Under the pieces are notes generated by a model that worked only from the letters and a program-made list of their open reading frames with translations, did no database searches and was not told the DNA's origin. A stretch of 64,000 bases of DNA. It comes from Delphinus delphis (lineage: Eukaryota > Chordata > Mammalia > Artiodactyla > Delphinidae). Below are positions 35,583 to 47,668 of the stretch, piece by piece. The stretch is taken from assembly GCF_949987515.2 (NCBI RefSeq), contig NC_082687.1, positions 21,498,148 to 21,562,147 of the forward strand, read 5' to 3'. How positions within the stretch are numbered: position 1 is the stretch's first letter; every line of letters begins with the position of its first letter. A program made the translations under genes and the position numbers.

Positions 35583-35795
35583 GGCTTCCCTGGTGGCGCA
35601 GTGGTTGAGAGTCCGCCTGCCGATGCAGGGGACATGGGTTCGCGCCCCGATCCGGGAGGATCCCACATACCGCGGAGTGGCTGGGCCCATGAGCCATGGC
35701 CGCTGAGCCTGCGCGTCCGGAGCCTGTGCTCCGCAACGGGAGAGACCACGACAGTGAGAGGCCCGCGTACCGCAAAAAAAAAAAACAAAAAAAAC
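35583..35795 (+). mobile_element. CHR-type SINE
   Basis: Full-length plus-strand SINE: gggcttccctggtggcgcag at the start, the B-box-like gggttcgcgcc, then gtaccgcaaaaaa and an A-rich tail. A target-site duplication is only suggested (agtgaggga / cagggagag). Confidence 0.93.
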
Positions 35796-36589
35796 AGGGA
35801 GAGTAGCGCTAATGCTGTGTAAGTGGGAAGACTTGGGGTAGATGTATTAAGCATTATTTTTAGTGTTACTTCTTTAATAAAACTATGTGTAAAGGAGGTT
35901 TAATATCTTTCTTTTTTAGACTGAGTGATCTCTTACTTGAGAGGCAGTTTATACATGTGTACACTGAGCATTCTATTGCCATGTTCATGCCAGCATCTGA
36001 AGTGTCATGAGGGAATATACAATACACTGATCACTGTTTTGATTGTGATTCTAGTTCTGGTATGTAGACATCCTTGTTCAGTAGGTTTGGGTTCTACTGT
36101 TCAGCATATGGAGGCATAACAATGCCTTGGGTGTAGTAGGTGCTCAGTAAATACTTGAAGAAAGAGTAACAACATTGACTAAGATCTAAGTTGCTTCACT
36201 GAGTAAATTAGATTGGTTAACAAATCTGTTTTCAGTAATAATCTGGTACATTATTTAATAAATTTTGAGCACATTGAATGTTAGCAATAGAGCAGAACAT
36301 GTTTCACAAGGATTTAGTGCTCTAATATTTTGGAGCCTTTTATGGACACAAGAAAATGTTAATATTTATTTACTCATTTACATCCTAATTAATCTATTTT
36401 AACTATAACCAGGAGGTGACAAGTACATATTTTTCATTTAACCCATATTAGTGTTTCAGATAACGAGTATTTTTCTTTTGAATTTTATGTTTAAAAGTGT
36501 TAATTGGTATATATGAAACAGTGTTTTAATAATGAAGAATATTTTTAGAGAGATTTGTCTTCCTTGCTGCCATTATCCTTAATGTAAGA
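35796..36589. other. SCOC intron, unassigned
   Basis: No gene. A MIR-tail-like piece (gtgtagtaggtgctcagtaa) is at about 36130-36165. Confidence 0.45.
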
Positions 36590-37190
36590 GCTTTTTCAAT
36601 TTGCTGTGTGTTCTTTATCCATACTAAAGATTTTTCACATAATTTACATCAGTGAATATACAATGGCATAAACATTCTTTCATGTTATTATAGTCATAAT
36701 TATTTTTAGTAGCTGCTCCATTAGAAATGGCAACTATAATCAACCAGGCTCTGAATGGACAGTTTATGTTGTTTCCAGTTTACTGGGTTATAAATAAGGT
36801 TGAAGTAGATTTTTATAGATGTAATTTTTTTCCTTCTTAATTTTTCTTAGGCTAAATTTCCAAGAGTAAAATTACTTTGTAAAAAATATTTAAATGTTTT
36901 TATGAATCTTGTTTATTACTGTACTGCTTTCCAAAAATATTACGTTTAAAATTTGTGTCCAATATTTTGTGTTAGTTTTTCCATAACTTCGCTAGCATTG
37001 ATCATTATCTTCTTTTAGAAAAATATTTTACGAAATATACAGTGGTATTTTATTATGCATTTCTTTGAGTACCAAGAAACTCAACATTTTCTCTTATTTA
37101 CTTAATACTTCTCTTTGTAAACTGTAAATATTCTTTGCTTATTTCCCCACTGGGTATTTATTCTTAGTAAAGCATGTGAAAAGGGTCCTA
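36590..37190 (-). mobile_element. Ancient LINE-1 fragment (antisense)
   Basis: Very diverged antisense LINE-1 ORF2 tail: the sequence of phrases around gttgtttccagtttactggg, ccaagagtaaaattactttg and gcatttctttgagtaccaag fits. Ends 85 bases before a SCOC exon. Confidence 0.5.
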
Positions 37191-37274
37191 CTGGGTCACT
37201 TAATTTTCTTTTGAAAAACAAGCTTATATTTCATTACTCTATGTGTCTGTGTTTCTAACTTTTTCTCATTGCAG

Positions 37275-37346
37275 ACCATTCATCAAGAATTTTGTATCCA
37301 AGGCCCAAAAGTTTGTTACCGAAGATGATGAATGCTGACATGGATG
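37275..37346 (+). CDS. SCOC: SCOC shared exon (contains internal start of the 82-aa form)
   Basis: Acceptor ctcattgcag|acc, donor gatg|gtatgt, 72 bases, phase 1 in and out. It encodes DHSSRILYPRPKSLLPK then MMNADMD (residues 61-84 of the 159-aa form). The Met-Met at 37324-37329 is the start of the well-known 82-residue SCOC, so this exon provides the N-terminus for transcripts lacking either upstream coding exon. It lies 6.2 kb after the CpG-island exon and 31.4 kb after the 5.8-kb exon. Confidence 0.93.
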
Positions 37347-37716
37347 GTATGTTCTTCGTTTTCCTTTTTGTATGTTCCTGGTTTTGTGGCGCATACATTG
37401 CTTTATTAAGCAACAGAAAGATCAGAGAATCAATACTTAGAAGGCTTTGATCTTGGCCAGTGTACTTATTTATAATCCCATCTAGTTCTAGAAAAGATTT
37501 AAGGCAACTTCCATTCTTTAACTATGAGATGTTGGCAAAACATTTTACCTTCACCTTGGTGTCCTCATCTGCCATGTGGAATATAACCTTTTATTTTACA
37601 GGGCTCTTGTATAAGTCAAGTAAGAATGAATATAAACCATTTTGCAGATCTTTTAAGTGCTATACTACACAAATGGTAGCTAATATTAATAGTAAATCTG
37701 AACCTTTTCATTACAG

Positions 37717-37800
37717 CAGTTGATGCTGAAAATCAGGTGGAACTGGAGGAGAAAACACGACTTATTAATCAAGTGTTGGAACTCCAACACACCCTTGAAG
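37717..37800 (+). CDS. SCOC: SCOC exon, start of the coiled coil
   Basis: Acceptor ttcattacag|cag, donor gaag|gttagc, 84 bases. It encodes AVDAENQVELEEKTRLIN then QVLELQHTLE (residues 85-112). Leu/Val/Ile at regular a/d spacing mark the beginning of the parallel coiled coil that dimerises SCOC and carries its ARL and FEZ1 contacts in the family. The acceptor is a tandem NAGNAG: using the second AG (37718-37719) would start the exon at 37720 and drop the alanine. The preceding intron is only 370 bases. Confidence 0.94.
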
Positions 37801-38254
37801 GTTAGCTTGCATTTTGTATTTTTCTTGACTAACATCCAGGTAATTGAAATTGTAATTGTAAGCAAATTGCTAAATTTTGTTTGTTACTGTGCAGTTTTTA
37901 AAAGTATAAATTTCAAAGTCTACTTTGTTTTTTTTCCTCTCCTGCCTGTAGCTTTGGCTGGTAATTTCAAAGAACAGATACGTTTCAATAAGGAGGTCAA
38001 ATAGTGTTCTTATGCTTCCCTCTTTAAGGTCTAACATAATGAGCCCCGTTTAAGTCCCTGCGTTGTGTTACTAAGTCCACTTTAATAAAGCTTATTTGAG
38101 TGTAAAATCAGTGTATTAGCCTCAGGGATTATAAGGGAACTGATCTGAGTTTTTCCATTTTCTAAATGTCTTGCATAAAATTAATTCCACCAGTGAAACA
38201 TCTTTTGGTTTTCAACGAAATTAAGAGGTGGTGGTGGTTTTTTCTGAAAACAGG

Positions 38255-38745
38255 TTGAGCAGATCATGTCATTCCAGTGGCTTCCCATCTCACAGTTAAT
38301 GGAAGCCAGGTTCCTCTCTGTAAGTCTCTCACTTCCCTTTTACCTTTCAGTCCTGTCACATTCCCTGACTAGGACACTTCAACCTCCTTGCTGTTCTTTC
38401 AGCAAGCTTCTCCTCAGGGTCTTAGCAGTTGCTGTTCCCGTGCTTGAATCTTTTCCCTTAGTCATTTGCATATCTGTGTGGCTCGTTCCCTTACTTCCTT
38501 TAGGTCTCTAGCGAAATTTCCTTAATCAAAATAGCTATCCCTGACTATACTGTATCACAGGACAACCGCCCTTGGCTTCCTGTGACCCTTACCCTTCTTG
38601 CTTTTTCTCCTGACCCCCACCCACCCTAAGCCCCATTAGAATGTCAGCTGGTAAAGGGCAAGGGACCTTTTTTGTTACTGTTGCCTCTAGAACAGTGCCT
38701 GTCTCTTAGAAGGCACCTCAGTAACTTAGTTGCTGAATGACTGAG
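38255..38745 (+). mobile_element. L2 LINE 3' end in SCOC intron
   Basis: Plus-strand L2 tail in order: ccagtggcttcccatctcac, tgctgttctttcagcaagc, ccattagaatgtcagctgg, gaacagtgcctgtctcttag, ending ttgctgaatgact. Diverged, no open frame. Confidence 0.78.
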
Positions 38746-39242
38746 GTGTGGTATCTTCTTTTTTTAATCATCAAGACCTGCTCTTTTGAATTTCTTGCTA
38801 ATGTAAAAATACAAAACGATCAATTGCTTGGAAACTGACTGCCTATATCCAGTATGTGAATTCAGTTATGTTCACCTACTACACTGTCTTAAATATTACT
38901 AGTAAAGACATTATGGTTTTATGATGATATGAACCCAAATTCACATTTTAAAAACAGTGTTTTTTTAAATAACCATTTTAAGAGTTAACTACTTAACAAA
39001 AATGCTGTTAAAGAATAACAAAGAATAACATTTAGCCTAATGTGAAATCTCTTTTTAGGGATTTTGGCTATTGATTTGCACTCAGTTTACTTTCTTTACC
39101 TTAACTTCTAAAGTAGTCTGAGTTTAAAAACAGAAAATTTAAGGATTGTATTTCTTTTAAGAATGAATCTTAATAACCATTTTATAACACGGAGTCATTG
39201 CCATCATTTTATTGACAATGTGCTTTTTTATTTTTCATATAG

Positions 39243-39385
39243 ATCTCTCTGCAAGAGTAGATGCAGTTAAGGAAGAAAATCTGAAGCTAAAATCAGAAAA
39301 CCAAGTTCTTGGACAATATATAGAAAACCTCATGTCAGCTTCTAGTGTTTTTCAAACAACTGACACAAAAAGCAAAAGAAAATAA
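39243..39385 (+). CDS. SCOC: SCOC last coding exon
   Basis: Acceptor ttttcatatag|atc; 143 bases to the TAA at 39383-39385. It encodes [19 protein letters not shown] then [28 protein letters not shown] and stop (residues 113-159). Heptad Leu/Val positions continue the coiled coil to about residue 140; the tail is Ser/Thr-rich and ends in a basic KSKRK. The spliced total is 480 bases for the long form, 369 for the acidic form and 249 for the internal-start form, all ending here without an internal stop. The sequence is extremely conserved in the family, so the gene is very likely functional. Confidence 0.95.
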
Positions 39386-40279
39386 GGGATTGATATCCCT
39401 TATGTCTTACGGAATTGCTGCTGATCTTTTTTTCTTTAAAACTTGGATAGATTCCAAAAGTTATAGTACTTTTGTTTGTGGCTTCACTGAGTATTTATGA
39501 AGATAATGTCAGACCTAAGCAAAATTAAGAGCATAACAGAAGACTTTCATGAGTTTGTGTATTATGTTAGTCTATGAAAATGTGCAAAGGTATTGTAGAG
39601 ACTTTATAATTAGAAATGCATATATTTATGAAACTTGAAAATGAATGTTATATCAAATTTGCTTTGATTTATAGGTTTAGCATTGTCTTTTATTATAGGC
39701 ATAGTTAGAGATACAAGAAAATAACCACCGTGTTGTGACAAAGTGACCAAAATCACGTACTGAATGCACAGCTTTATATACCCTGTCCACCATCGTGTGC
39801 CTCTTCTCCATTTGTTTTCTTCCCATTTTCCTTCCCCTAAGGAAAAAATTGGTTTCACATTTGTAAAAAGTAATTTCAGTAGTTAATCATCTAAGAGAGT
39901 AGCCCGAACTCTGTTGAAACTTAACCAAAATAAGATATTTTCTCAGTTTAGGGCTTATTTGTTATATTTAGTAATAAGATAGGATAGTTGGTTTCTGTTT
40001 AATCAATTGAAAACGGGGGCTATAAAGATGAAGATTTTTCTTTGAAACTGAATTATCGTATTGGGAAGATATGTTGTTAAAAACTTCCTTTGCACAAAAT
40101 AATCCACTTGATACCTGAAAAGATGAGCTCTGGTTGTGTGTGTGTTTGAAATAGAAAATTTTGAGGAAAAACAGAAATAGGGTAGGAGAAGTATTCAATA
40201 CTTGGTAAGTACTTGTAACCAACTCCAAACAGTTTTACTCCAGATTTGTGTTATCTCTGGCACAGATTAGATTTGGGCC

Positions 40280-40301
40280 GGGGGGGGGGGGGGGGGGGGG
40301 G
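40280..40301 (+). repeat. Poly-G run (22 G) in SCOC 3' UTR
   Basis: After gggcc the sequence is 22 consecutive G, followed by atatataag. On the RNA sense strand this could form G-quadruplexes. Long G homopolymers are also a known sequencing and assembly artefact, so the true length is uncertain. Confidence 0.9.
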
Positions 40302-40842
40302 ATATATAAGAAAATGGATTAAGTTTGGCTAACCTTATATAAACCATACCTAGAAGAGAATAAAATTTGGTCTCAGGTTTATTTGCAGTACCCAGATGAT
40401 CAACTTTGCAAAGTCCCTTAAAAACTGTATTAGTATCAGAATCACGAATAAAATGGGAGAGTTTTACATGTATACTAATTGATGCTTTCTCAGTATTTTA
40501 TCTCACTACTTCTCCCAGAATTTTCTGTAAACCCAACTACTGGTTTGCAGAGTTTTAGTCATTTAACACTTTTTTAAAATTTAGTTTGTATATTCCATTT
40601 GGTAAAGAAATCAGTATCAGAAGTAATGTTAAAATATTAAATAGGAAAAGAGATCCACTAATATAGTTTATGGTTATTAAATTTAGGCTAATCATGGAAT
40701 AATCTTAATGTTTGTATTGGTGTTAAGATTTGATGACTTTAGCTGTATGAATATATAATAGTCATACTGCAAACATTTTGCATCCCTTTGTGACCTAATT
40801 TTTAAACATTTAAAACTGTGTTGCCATTATGCTTTGCTGTTT

Positions 40843-40848
40843 AATAAA
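40843..40848 (+). terminator. SCOC: SCOC polyadenylation signal
   Basis: AATAAA followed about 20-35 bases on by a TG-rich stretch (gcatgtgttttgatattgtt), the usual layout of a cleavage site. A SINE starts about 150 bases further, so the transcript probably ends near 40866. Confidence 0.75.
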
Positions 40849-40992
40849 AAGCTGTTTCAAAAATTGCATGTGTTTTGATATTGTTGCGTAAGTAACTGGG
40901 ATATATACAGCGGTGCAGTGGTGTATCGGGGTTGTTCAAAGCCACAGGATAAGTAGCATATCTTATTTAAGTACCAGTTACTGGATGTTTAA

Positions 40993-41341
40993 GGGAATAC
41001 TATTTTTTTTAACTAATTTGTATTATTTTTGGCTGCATTGGGTCTTCGTTGCTGCATGTGGGCCTTCTCTAGTAGCGGCGAGTGGGGGCTACTCTTCATG
41101 GCGGTGCGCGGGCTTATTGCGGTGGCTTCTCTTGTCGCGGAGCACGGGCTCTAGGCACGCAGGCTTCAGTAGTGGTGGCTCGCAGGCTCTAGAGCGCAGG
41201 CTCTGTAGCTGTGGCGCATGGGCTTAGTTTCTCCGCGGCATGTGGGATCTTCCAGGACCAGGGCTCGAACCCATGTCCCCTGCATTGGCAGGTGGATTCT
41301 CAACCAGTGCGCCACCAGGGAAGTCTGGGGATACTATTCTT
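40993..41341 (-). mobile_element. Older CHR-type SINE with imperfect duplication
   Basis: Minus-strand SINE of the longer type, with the extra 3' domain that ends in ccaaaaataat, about 41010-41326. Flanks gggaatactattttt and ggggatactattctt form a degraded 15-bp duplication, indicating greater age than the copies at 33.3 and 50.4 kb. Confidence 0.88.
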
Positions 41342-42990
41342 ATTAAAACAAATATAGGATATTATACCTTAATTTAAAAAATAAAAGCAAAGAATTCAAA
41401 GAAAAGGATCCAAGATTGCCAGGGGAAAGGTGGTTGTATTTTTTAGGTTAGGCTAAGCTCTTGTAACGAGATGCAGTGGTAAAAAAAACAAGTTTCTCTT
41501 CCAACTAATGGTTCTGAGGTGAGCATTGTAAACTAACAAACAGGCTTTGTGAGCTGAGGATTTCTCTGCCATTTTCAACCGTGGCTTCCAAGTCACACTA
41601 GTTATCACCATTCTGATTTGCAGAAAAATGCATGGGGTACACATGCACGGTTTTTGGGTTGGGCCTGCCTGGAAATGGCTCATGTCTTCTCACATTCCCA
41701 AGGGCATGGAGATTTAGATGCCAGAGTGGCTGAGAAATGTAGTTGCTGGCTGGAAGCCATATTCCAGCTACGACTTTATTATGGAAGCCGCCAGAGGATG
41801 AGTGGCAGCAGCTTCAGCCACAGCCCTCTTCTCTCGCTATTAAGTATCTGTGCCCAGCCTTCTTCCCATACACACAATGTACTCAACCTCTCCTCATCCA
41901 GTTACTGACTCGGCTCAAAATCTAGGATCTCTGTCAAGGTCTGTCAGTTGTAGATGTGACTCCTAATAGTCTGACCGCCTCTAAACTGATGACAGATTAT
42001 TTGCTCTGCCCATTTATAATGGTGTAGTGGGGATAGGATACCTAAATAAAAACTCGAAATTTGGACAACGGAATAAAGGGAAACACATCAAAGCAGTTGT
42101 GGAATACTTCTGAGAGAGAGACCCTGTGAAGATCCTGTCTCTGATAGTGGACGAAGTTCCTTGATTAGACCCTGACTGTAATCTCTGGCAAGGGACTTCC
42201 CTTACCCATTGCTCTCCATGGCTTCCCCCAACTGGAAAGTTATTCCTTGTCCATTCCCCTCACGGGAGTTGTGAAAGCAGTCCAATTCGCGCTGGTGTGA
42301 GTCTGCTGCCCATCGTTTGTAGGCCAAGCTCACATTTCTTGGGCTGTACGATTCCCTCAAAAACAACCTTGTTGTCGATATGCTTCAGTTCCATAGGCTA
42401 GGAATCACAATCAAGCTCTTTTCTAGACCAAATTCTCAAAAGTTTGCTTGCTTTCCTTCCTCACAGGACCCTGCCTCTCTTTAATGGAGGCTACTTTGAA
42501 ACCAACTGAAAATAAGACTGCACTGGGACTGCAACACCCAGGTGTCACTGCAGGGCTGGGTCCCTTTGATTGCCTTAACACTTGGAAGAGAAGTCTTAAC
42601 TGGCCTTCCCCTTCTACCTCCCACACCTCAAAAATAAAACCATTTTGAACCTTTTCTGCTATTCAGGGTACAGAAGCAATTAGTTTTTCTAATCTTGTGA
42701 GGTACCTAATATGTGTGATCCTTCTCTATTCCCTTCCATCTCTGCTTGGACACTGGTAAGTTCCTTCCTGCGATACCTTGCTAAAAGCATCAAGGAACAG
42801 CCAATTCATTTCACATTTTGGCTTATCCAACTGCTGTCCTACAGCTGTTAACTCAAGTGACAAAATGTTACCTGAAATACATGCCCCACCTGCTCGTCAT
42901 ATGAATGGTAAACCAGTGCTATATATTCTGTTTTCATTATGGCAATATCTTCAGGATGTCATTTCTATATTAGAAATACAGGTGGTAAAA
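41342..42990. other. Intergenic sequence between SCOC and CLGN
   Basis: No gene. 41430-41800 has the feel of a decayed LTR-type repeat (a Ctg-gct-gg-aagccat block and ggctgagaaatgtagttgct), unassigned. The rest was not recognised. Confidence 0.35.
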
Positions 42991-43440
42991 AAAAAAAAAA
43001 GAAATACAGGTGGTAAACAATGTGCACAGGGACTGTGCCTAGCTTCTGATCAAGACTCTCTCCTTGACCAAACTTTAACCAGGTTCTTCTGAGCCCTCTT
43101 TGTTTAGGCCTCATCTTAGGCCCTGTCTTCAGCCTGCCTAGTCCAGTTTTAGTAAAAATCCTGCTAAGTGAATCTGATCACCCTGCCTGCCTTCAGCAAG
43201 AATCCTGTTAAATCGGCATGGCAAGCACCCTTCTACCCTCGATGTCTCCTCTTAGGAATTTTCCATCCACCAACCCTCCCCCGACCCACTCTGCTCAACG
43301 ACTATAAATCCCCAGCTGTCTTCACTGTATCTGGAGTTAAGCCCATTCTCTCTCCCCTATGGTGATCGTCTTGGCCCTACTGCGATAGTCCTAAACAAAG
43401 TCTTCCTTATTGTTTTAACCAGTGTCAGAAGACATTTTTA
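42991..43440 (+). mobile_element. Possible ERV-type LTR (old)
   Basis: C/T-rich sequence with a TATA-like ctataaatccc (about 43302), followed by a TC-rich R-like part and gtcctaaacaaagtcttcct where an LTR polyadenylation region is expected. This is the layout of a solo endogenous-retrovirus LTR. Ends not fixed by terminal TG/CA or a duplication. No internal viral genes beside it. Confidence 0.45.
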
Positions 43441-43617
43441 ATAGTGATACTTCCTAGCTCTAAATGCTGGTGGAATGATGACTGGCAGGATGGAATGATG
43501 ACCCTGCTTTTCCTCAGGGTCTCCCAGTAGAACTTCCCTCAATACTAACACTAGTATTCCATCCAAAATTTGTCCTCTTTATATTCACTTTGGACTTTAC
43601 TTATAGCAAGTTAATAC

Positions 43618-43905
43618 AGCTCACAATCCCTTATCTGGAACTCTTGGGACCAGATATTTCAGAATTTGGAATTTTTCATTTCATAAAGTATTATGACTCA
43701 TACACCAGTACAGCTTGGGGCAGTACTTGGAATCAAATACATTAATATTTTTGTAGCGAAATATATGAATTTAATACTAAGTTACGTAAGTAAAGACTAC
43801 AGATAGCCTGTCAGGGAGGTCAGGTTTGGCTGCCAAATGAGTTTTGATGTCAAACATGAAAAACTTCAGATTTACAGAGATTTTTGGAATTTGGAATTGT
43901 ACGTG
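43618..43905 (+). mobile_element. Possible DNA transposon relic (Tigger-like)
   Basis: Left end cacaatcccttatctggaac and ttcagaatttggaatttttc; near the right end gatttttggaatttggaatt is a partial inverted echo. No coding sequence. Confidence 0.4.
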
Positions 43906-45384
43906 TAACAATAAAACAATTTGTGGAGAAATAACCAAAATCATCCAAGCATGCAGTTCCAACCAGTTTATGATGTCATATTTATATTCCTGATCAAGTC
44001 CTTTCTCCAAACGAGAAGTGAAAGGTGAATTATATATTCTAGCGTTACTTTTATGGTCCAAAACAAAGCAAAACTGATCTTAATTCTTTAGAATGCAGTC
44101 TTTCTTTACTTTCCCCAATAATTTTGTTTTTCCCTATCTTGAGTTAACACCCTCTAGTGGTTGTCATCAGATATTTCTTCAATGCTGATATAATCAAAAT
44201 TGCCAGCAAAGACCAGGTATTACTTAGTTGGTGAGACCACTTGTACATCGTGAAAGAACAGAGAATGTGACTAAATGAAAGGTTAATAATTGTAAGAATG
44301 ACTTAATTGCCTCTAGGTACTCCATCCTAAAAGCAAGCTACAGTCTATTTCACTTAAATCATAGAGATTAATGGTATTTGAAGATATTTACTATAACACG
44401 GACTTTATGTTGGCTTTAGGACCTAATTTACCATATAATGGAAGGGGTATTGAGGAGTGATGACAGAAGCTAAAGTAATACATTGTAATCAATTGTATAA
44501 TGTATTTGCCTTGTTTTAAATTTTCTATTATTATCTATAGATGGCTTATCAAATGTTTAGTCTAAGTAATTAAAACTTGAAATTACTCCAAAATTTTACA
44601 AAAGACGTAAAACTCTATTCATTTAAGAAACACAAAATATGTGGTAAGATACTATGTTAGGTGTTAAAAGATCATTTAAAAAAATTATCCTGTTGCCCAT
44701 TTTCTCTAAAATTACCATTGCTTCTCCACGTATTTGGATCTCTACAAACTTCAAATGCATTCAAAAATACATTTTCTCTCCCATCAACCTGCTTCATCTG
44801 ACCTGTCGGATTAGGGATAATTTTATTTCCTTAACTCCTCACAGCTGTCATACTATGGAAATGGGAGCTATAATTTGGAAAGAGATTATTAGAATTTATG
44901 TAGAAAATGCTACTATTATGTTTAAATAAATCCTTTACATGAGATTTAAGTAGTTATTCCAATATTAGCCATATGATATTTCATCTTTAAATCCTGCTGA
45001 AGTTAAAAACAGAACCACAATTGAAAAGAGAACAAAAAAGCTTCATAGGTACCTAGAGTGTAATATATTTATGTTTTAACTATTCTAAACAGTTTTCACT
45101 GAAAACTATTAGTTTTCTAAATTAGTATTCTAAATTTCCAAGGTACATTATATTCATAGCTAGTGGTTAATTTTAACACGTAAGCAGGTTTATCCTCTGT
45201 GTTTTGCAAATGTAGACTGACACTTTAAAAAGGCTCCTAGTTCTAGTAGTACGTATCTTCCTAGAGGAATGACCAATGGAAGCAAGGTTACCTTAAAAAA
45301 ATGTTCAAGGAAAAGGAAGTTACTTTAGCCTGGTCAAGTTAAAAAGCCTCTAAAAAGGCCAACTGAAATAAAGGGCAAAATACA
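43906..45384. other. Intergenic sequence, unassigned
   Basis: No gene or confident repeat. Lies between the convergent ends of SCOC and CLGN. Confidence 0.45.
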
Positions 45385-47587
45385 TTTATTTTTCTCCTTT
45401 ATTAGAGGAAAGGATAAAACTTAAATCGTTTTAAACAATAAAGTCACATTACGGTGGTAAAAGGAAAAAGCCATTTCGTTATTAAAGAAGACTCTATGCT
45501 TTGTCTACTGCATGGATCTAATACACAAATTTAAAACTATCAGGCATGGTACATCCACAGGAAGGAGCAGTGAACTGGCAAAAACTGGTTGCTCAGATTT
45601 TACCACTACAAGCTCATGGAGTTGAACCAAATGTGAAAGTTAAAATTAATCTGCAACCAAGAAAGTAAAAACAGCTTTAATAATCTTTAGAAAAAAATGA
45701 TCATATATAAGACACTTTTCGGCAAGAAGTTTTCCATAAAGTTAAGAAAGGATTTATCTCATGAAGTAGTAATTTACTTTCAGAAACAATCTCATCTAGA
45801 ATCATTCAGTGTATCTAGTTCACTTGGACATTCCAAATACAAAGCAAGAAAGGGAGTCCTTGCAAGACGCGTTAAGTTTAGTCAGTATTAAATAAATACA
45901 AAGTATGGTTAACTACATATTAAGATTGTCCACCACCAATTTATGGAAAGTTCAGAACACAGCAATGGAATAAAGCACTTATTTTCATTTTCAGTTCACT
46001 CCCTGAAATAAGGAGTGAATAGTGGCTATACTGGCTGTGTTTGGCTTCCTTTATGTCAGAGGAGAAGCTAGAGGCTCCTTTTCCTTATATATAAGCTTTA
46101 AATGTACTACTGGGGAGGGGGATGTACAGGAGGCGGGCTTACCCAAGGATGGGATGTATATGTCCATGAAGGAATCCAAAATATTACCCAACTAGTATAG
46201 CGTTCTCTAGATAGTTGGTATTAAAGTAGCTCCATGGTCTCAAAGATTTAGATCACCTTCCAAAGGGTCTGTCACCCAAACATGAAAAATTCTTAAATAT
46301 GTTAAATGGAATAATACAGCTCTACTATAATGTACTTCTGTGACTTTTGGTACCTACAGTCGTTCCTTGGTATCCATGGGGGATTGGTTCCAGGACGCGT
46401 GGCAGATACCAAAATCCACAGATGCTCAAGTCCCATAGTTGACCATCCTTATCTGCAGATTCTGCATCAGAGGATTCAACATACCGTGTAGTTCTATAGA
46501 ATTAATTGAAAACAAAATCTGTGTATAAGTGGACCCACGCAGTTCAAACCTCTGTTGTTAAAGGGTCAACTGTGTTTTAAAAAGAGGAGCAATAATCTAC
46601 CATAGAGGCAGCTTTGAAGCTAGATGAGACAATAGATTTGAATTTGTCAGAAGATAGATTTGACTTTGTCAGAAAAAAGATAAAAATACAAAGCATGATG
46701 ATTGATATCTATTAGCCATTACAATCTCTTAATGATCAGATAAAAGAAAGACTCCCCAATAATAATTTACCTATTAAAGATGGTATCATTTAAAGAAGAA
46801 AAAATATTTAAATGTTATTTTCAAGAGCAATGTAGGCATAAGCAATCCTGTAAACAGAGTAAGCCATTCTGGCATAAAACAACTGTAACAGCTTCAAAAA
46901 AATCTGTACACCATTTCGTTTTGATAAACCTCTTATCTCTGTATTCAAGTATAAGTATGCTGCACTATTGACCAGTGATTCTACGAATGACACATAGACA
47001 TTTCAGTTTTGTTGATTTGTCTGTCAACAAAGCACCTCTTTAAAGGACTCTATAATTTACATGAACAATGGACCATAACTATAATTTGACACAAAGGAGG
47101 TAAATGTGGGTCACATACAACACTTTCAATTGTTGATAGAAACAAACAACCATACAGAAACCTTATTGCATTTAGCTCTGTACAACAGAACTCACTCTTA
47201 TGTATACTGTGGAACTACCAGTTATACTGTAGTATAGCCGTTTAAGGGGAAATTCCAATAACTGATTCTTCCAATAGCAGTGAAGTTGCTGCATATTATT
47301 TTGCTCTGTAGAAACCAAAACTTTCTCCAAACTATTAAAACTGTGTAACTTCTAATGCTATTAATCTCTTAAAATTTGACATGTAATGTGCCACTTTTCT
47401 TTTATTCTAAATTCAAAGACCAGGTTAACTTCAAAGTTTTTTTTTTTTTTTTCTGAAAAATAAGATTAAAATAAATGTCTGAAAGAATATCATTGCTAGA
47501 TAGTAGAAACAGGATGTGCAGATTGAGTCTAGTTCACTTGAGAATGCCAACTCTCTCTCTTAGGAATTAAAAATACTTGAATACAGG
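45385..47587 (-). other. CLGN: CLGN 3' UTR, extent uncertain
   Basis: Downstream of the CLGN stop on the minus strand the AATAAA signals are at 47406-47401 (3' UTR of about 190 bases) and a pair at 45403-45398 and 45390-45385 (about 2.2 kb). No others were seen in between. The long version would include the Tigger-like MITE at 46357-46572. A short T-run at 47439-47454 lies before the first signal. Confidence 0.5.
46357..46572 (+). mobile_element. Tigger-like MITE with mismatched ends
   Basis: Begins after TA with cagtcgttccttggtatcca and ends ttaaagggtcaactg. The right end matches the terminal repeat of the MITE at 35.26 kb, while the left end is of a second, related type (cagtcg..ggtatcc). 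216 bases, non-coding. Confidence 0.7.
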
Positions 47588-47668
47588 TTACTCCTTTCGT
47601 ACTCTTCTTTTGCGTACTGACTTTACTGGCCCATCTCCAGATCCTGTGCCCTCATCTGCTTCCCTCAT
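47588..47668 (-). CDS. CLGN: CLGN last coding exon
   Basis: Minus-strand acceptor tttttccctag|atg; 81 bases, phase 0, 26 codons and TAA: MREADEGTGSGDGPVKSVRK then RRVRKE. It is the end of the cytosolic tail of calmegin. The basic RKRRVRKE end corresponds to the Arg/Lys ER-retention type tail of the calnexin family. Confidence 0.93.
   Translation of the reverse strand: MREADEGTGSGDGPVKSVRKRRVRKE

Larger units (their letters stand above)
39386..40866 (+). other. SCOC: SCOC 3' UTR
   Basis: From the stop to the signal at 40843. AT-rich, repeat-poor, with a 22-G run at 40280-40301. Two earlier AATAAA hexamers (40359-40364 and 40447-40452) could give shorter transcripts, but all lie downstream of the G run. 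Confidence 0.75.
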
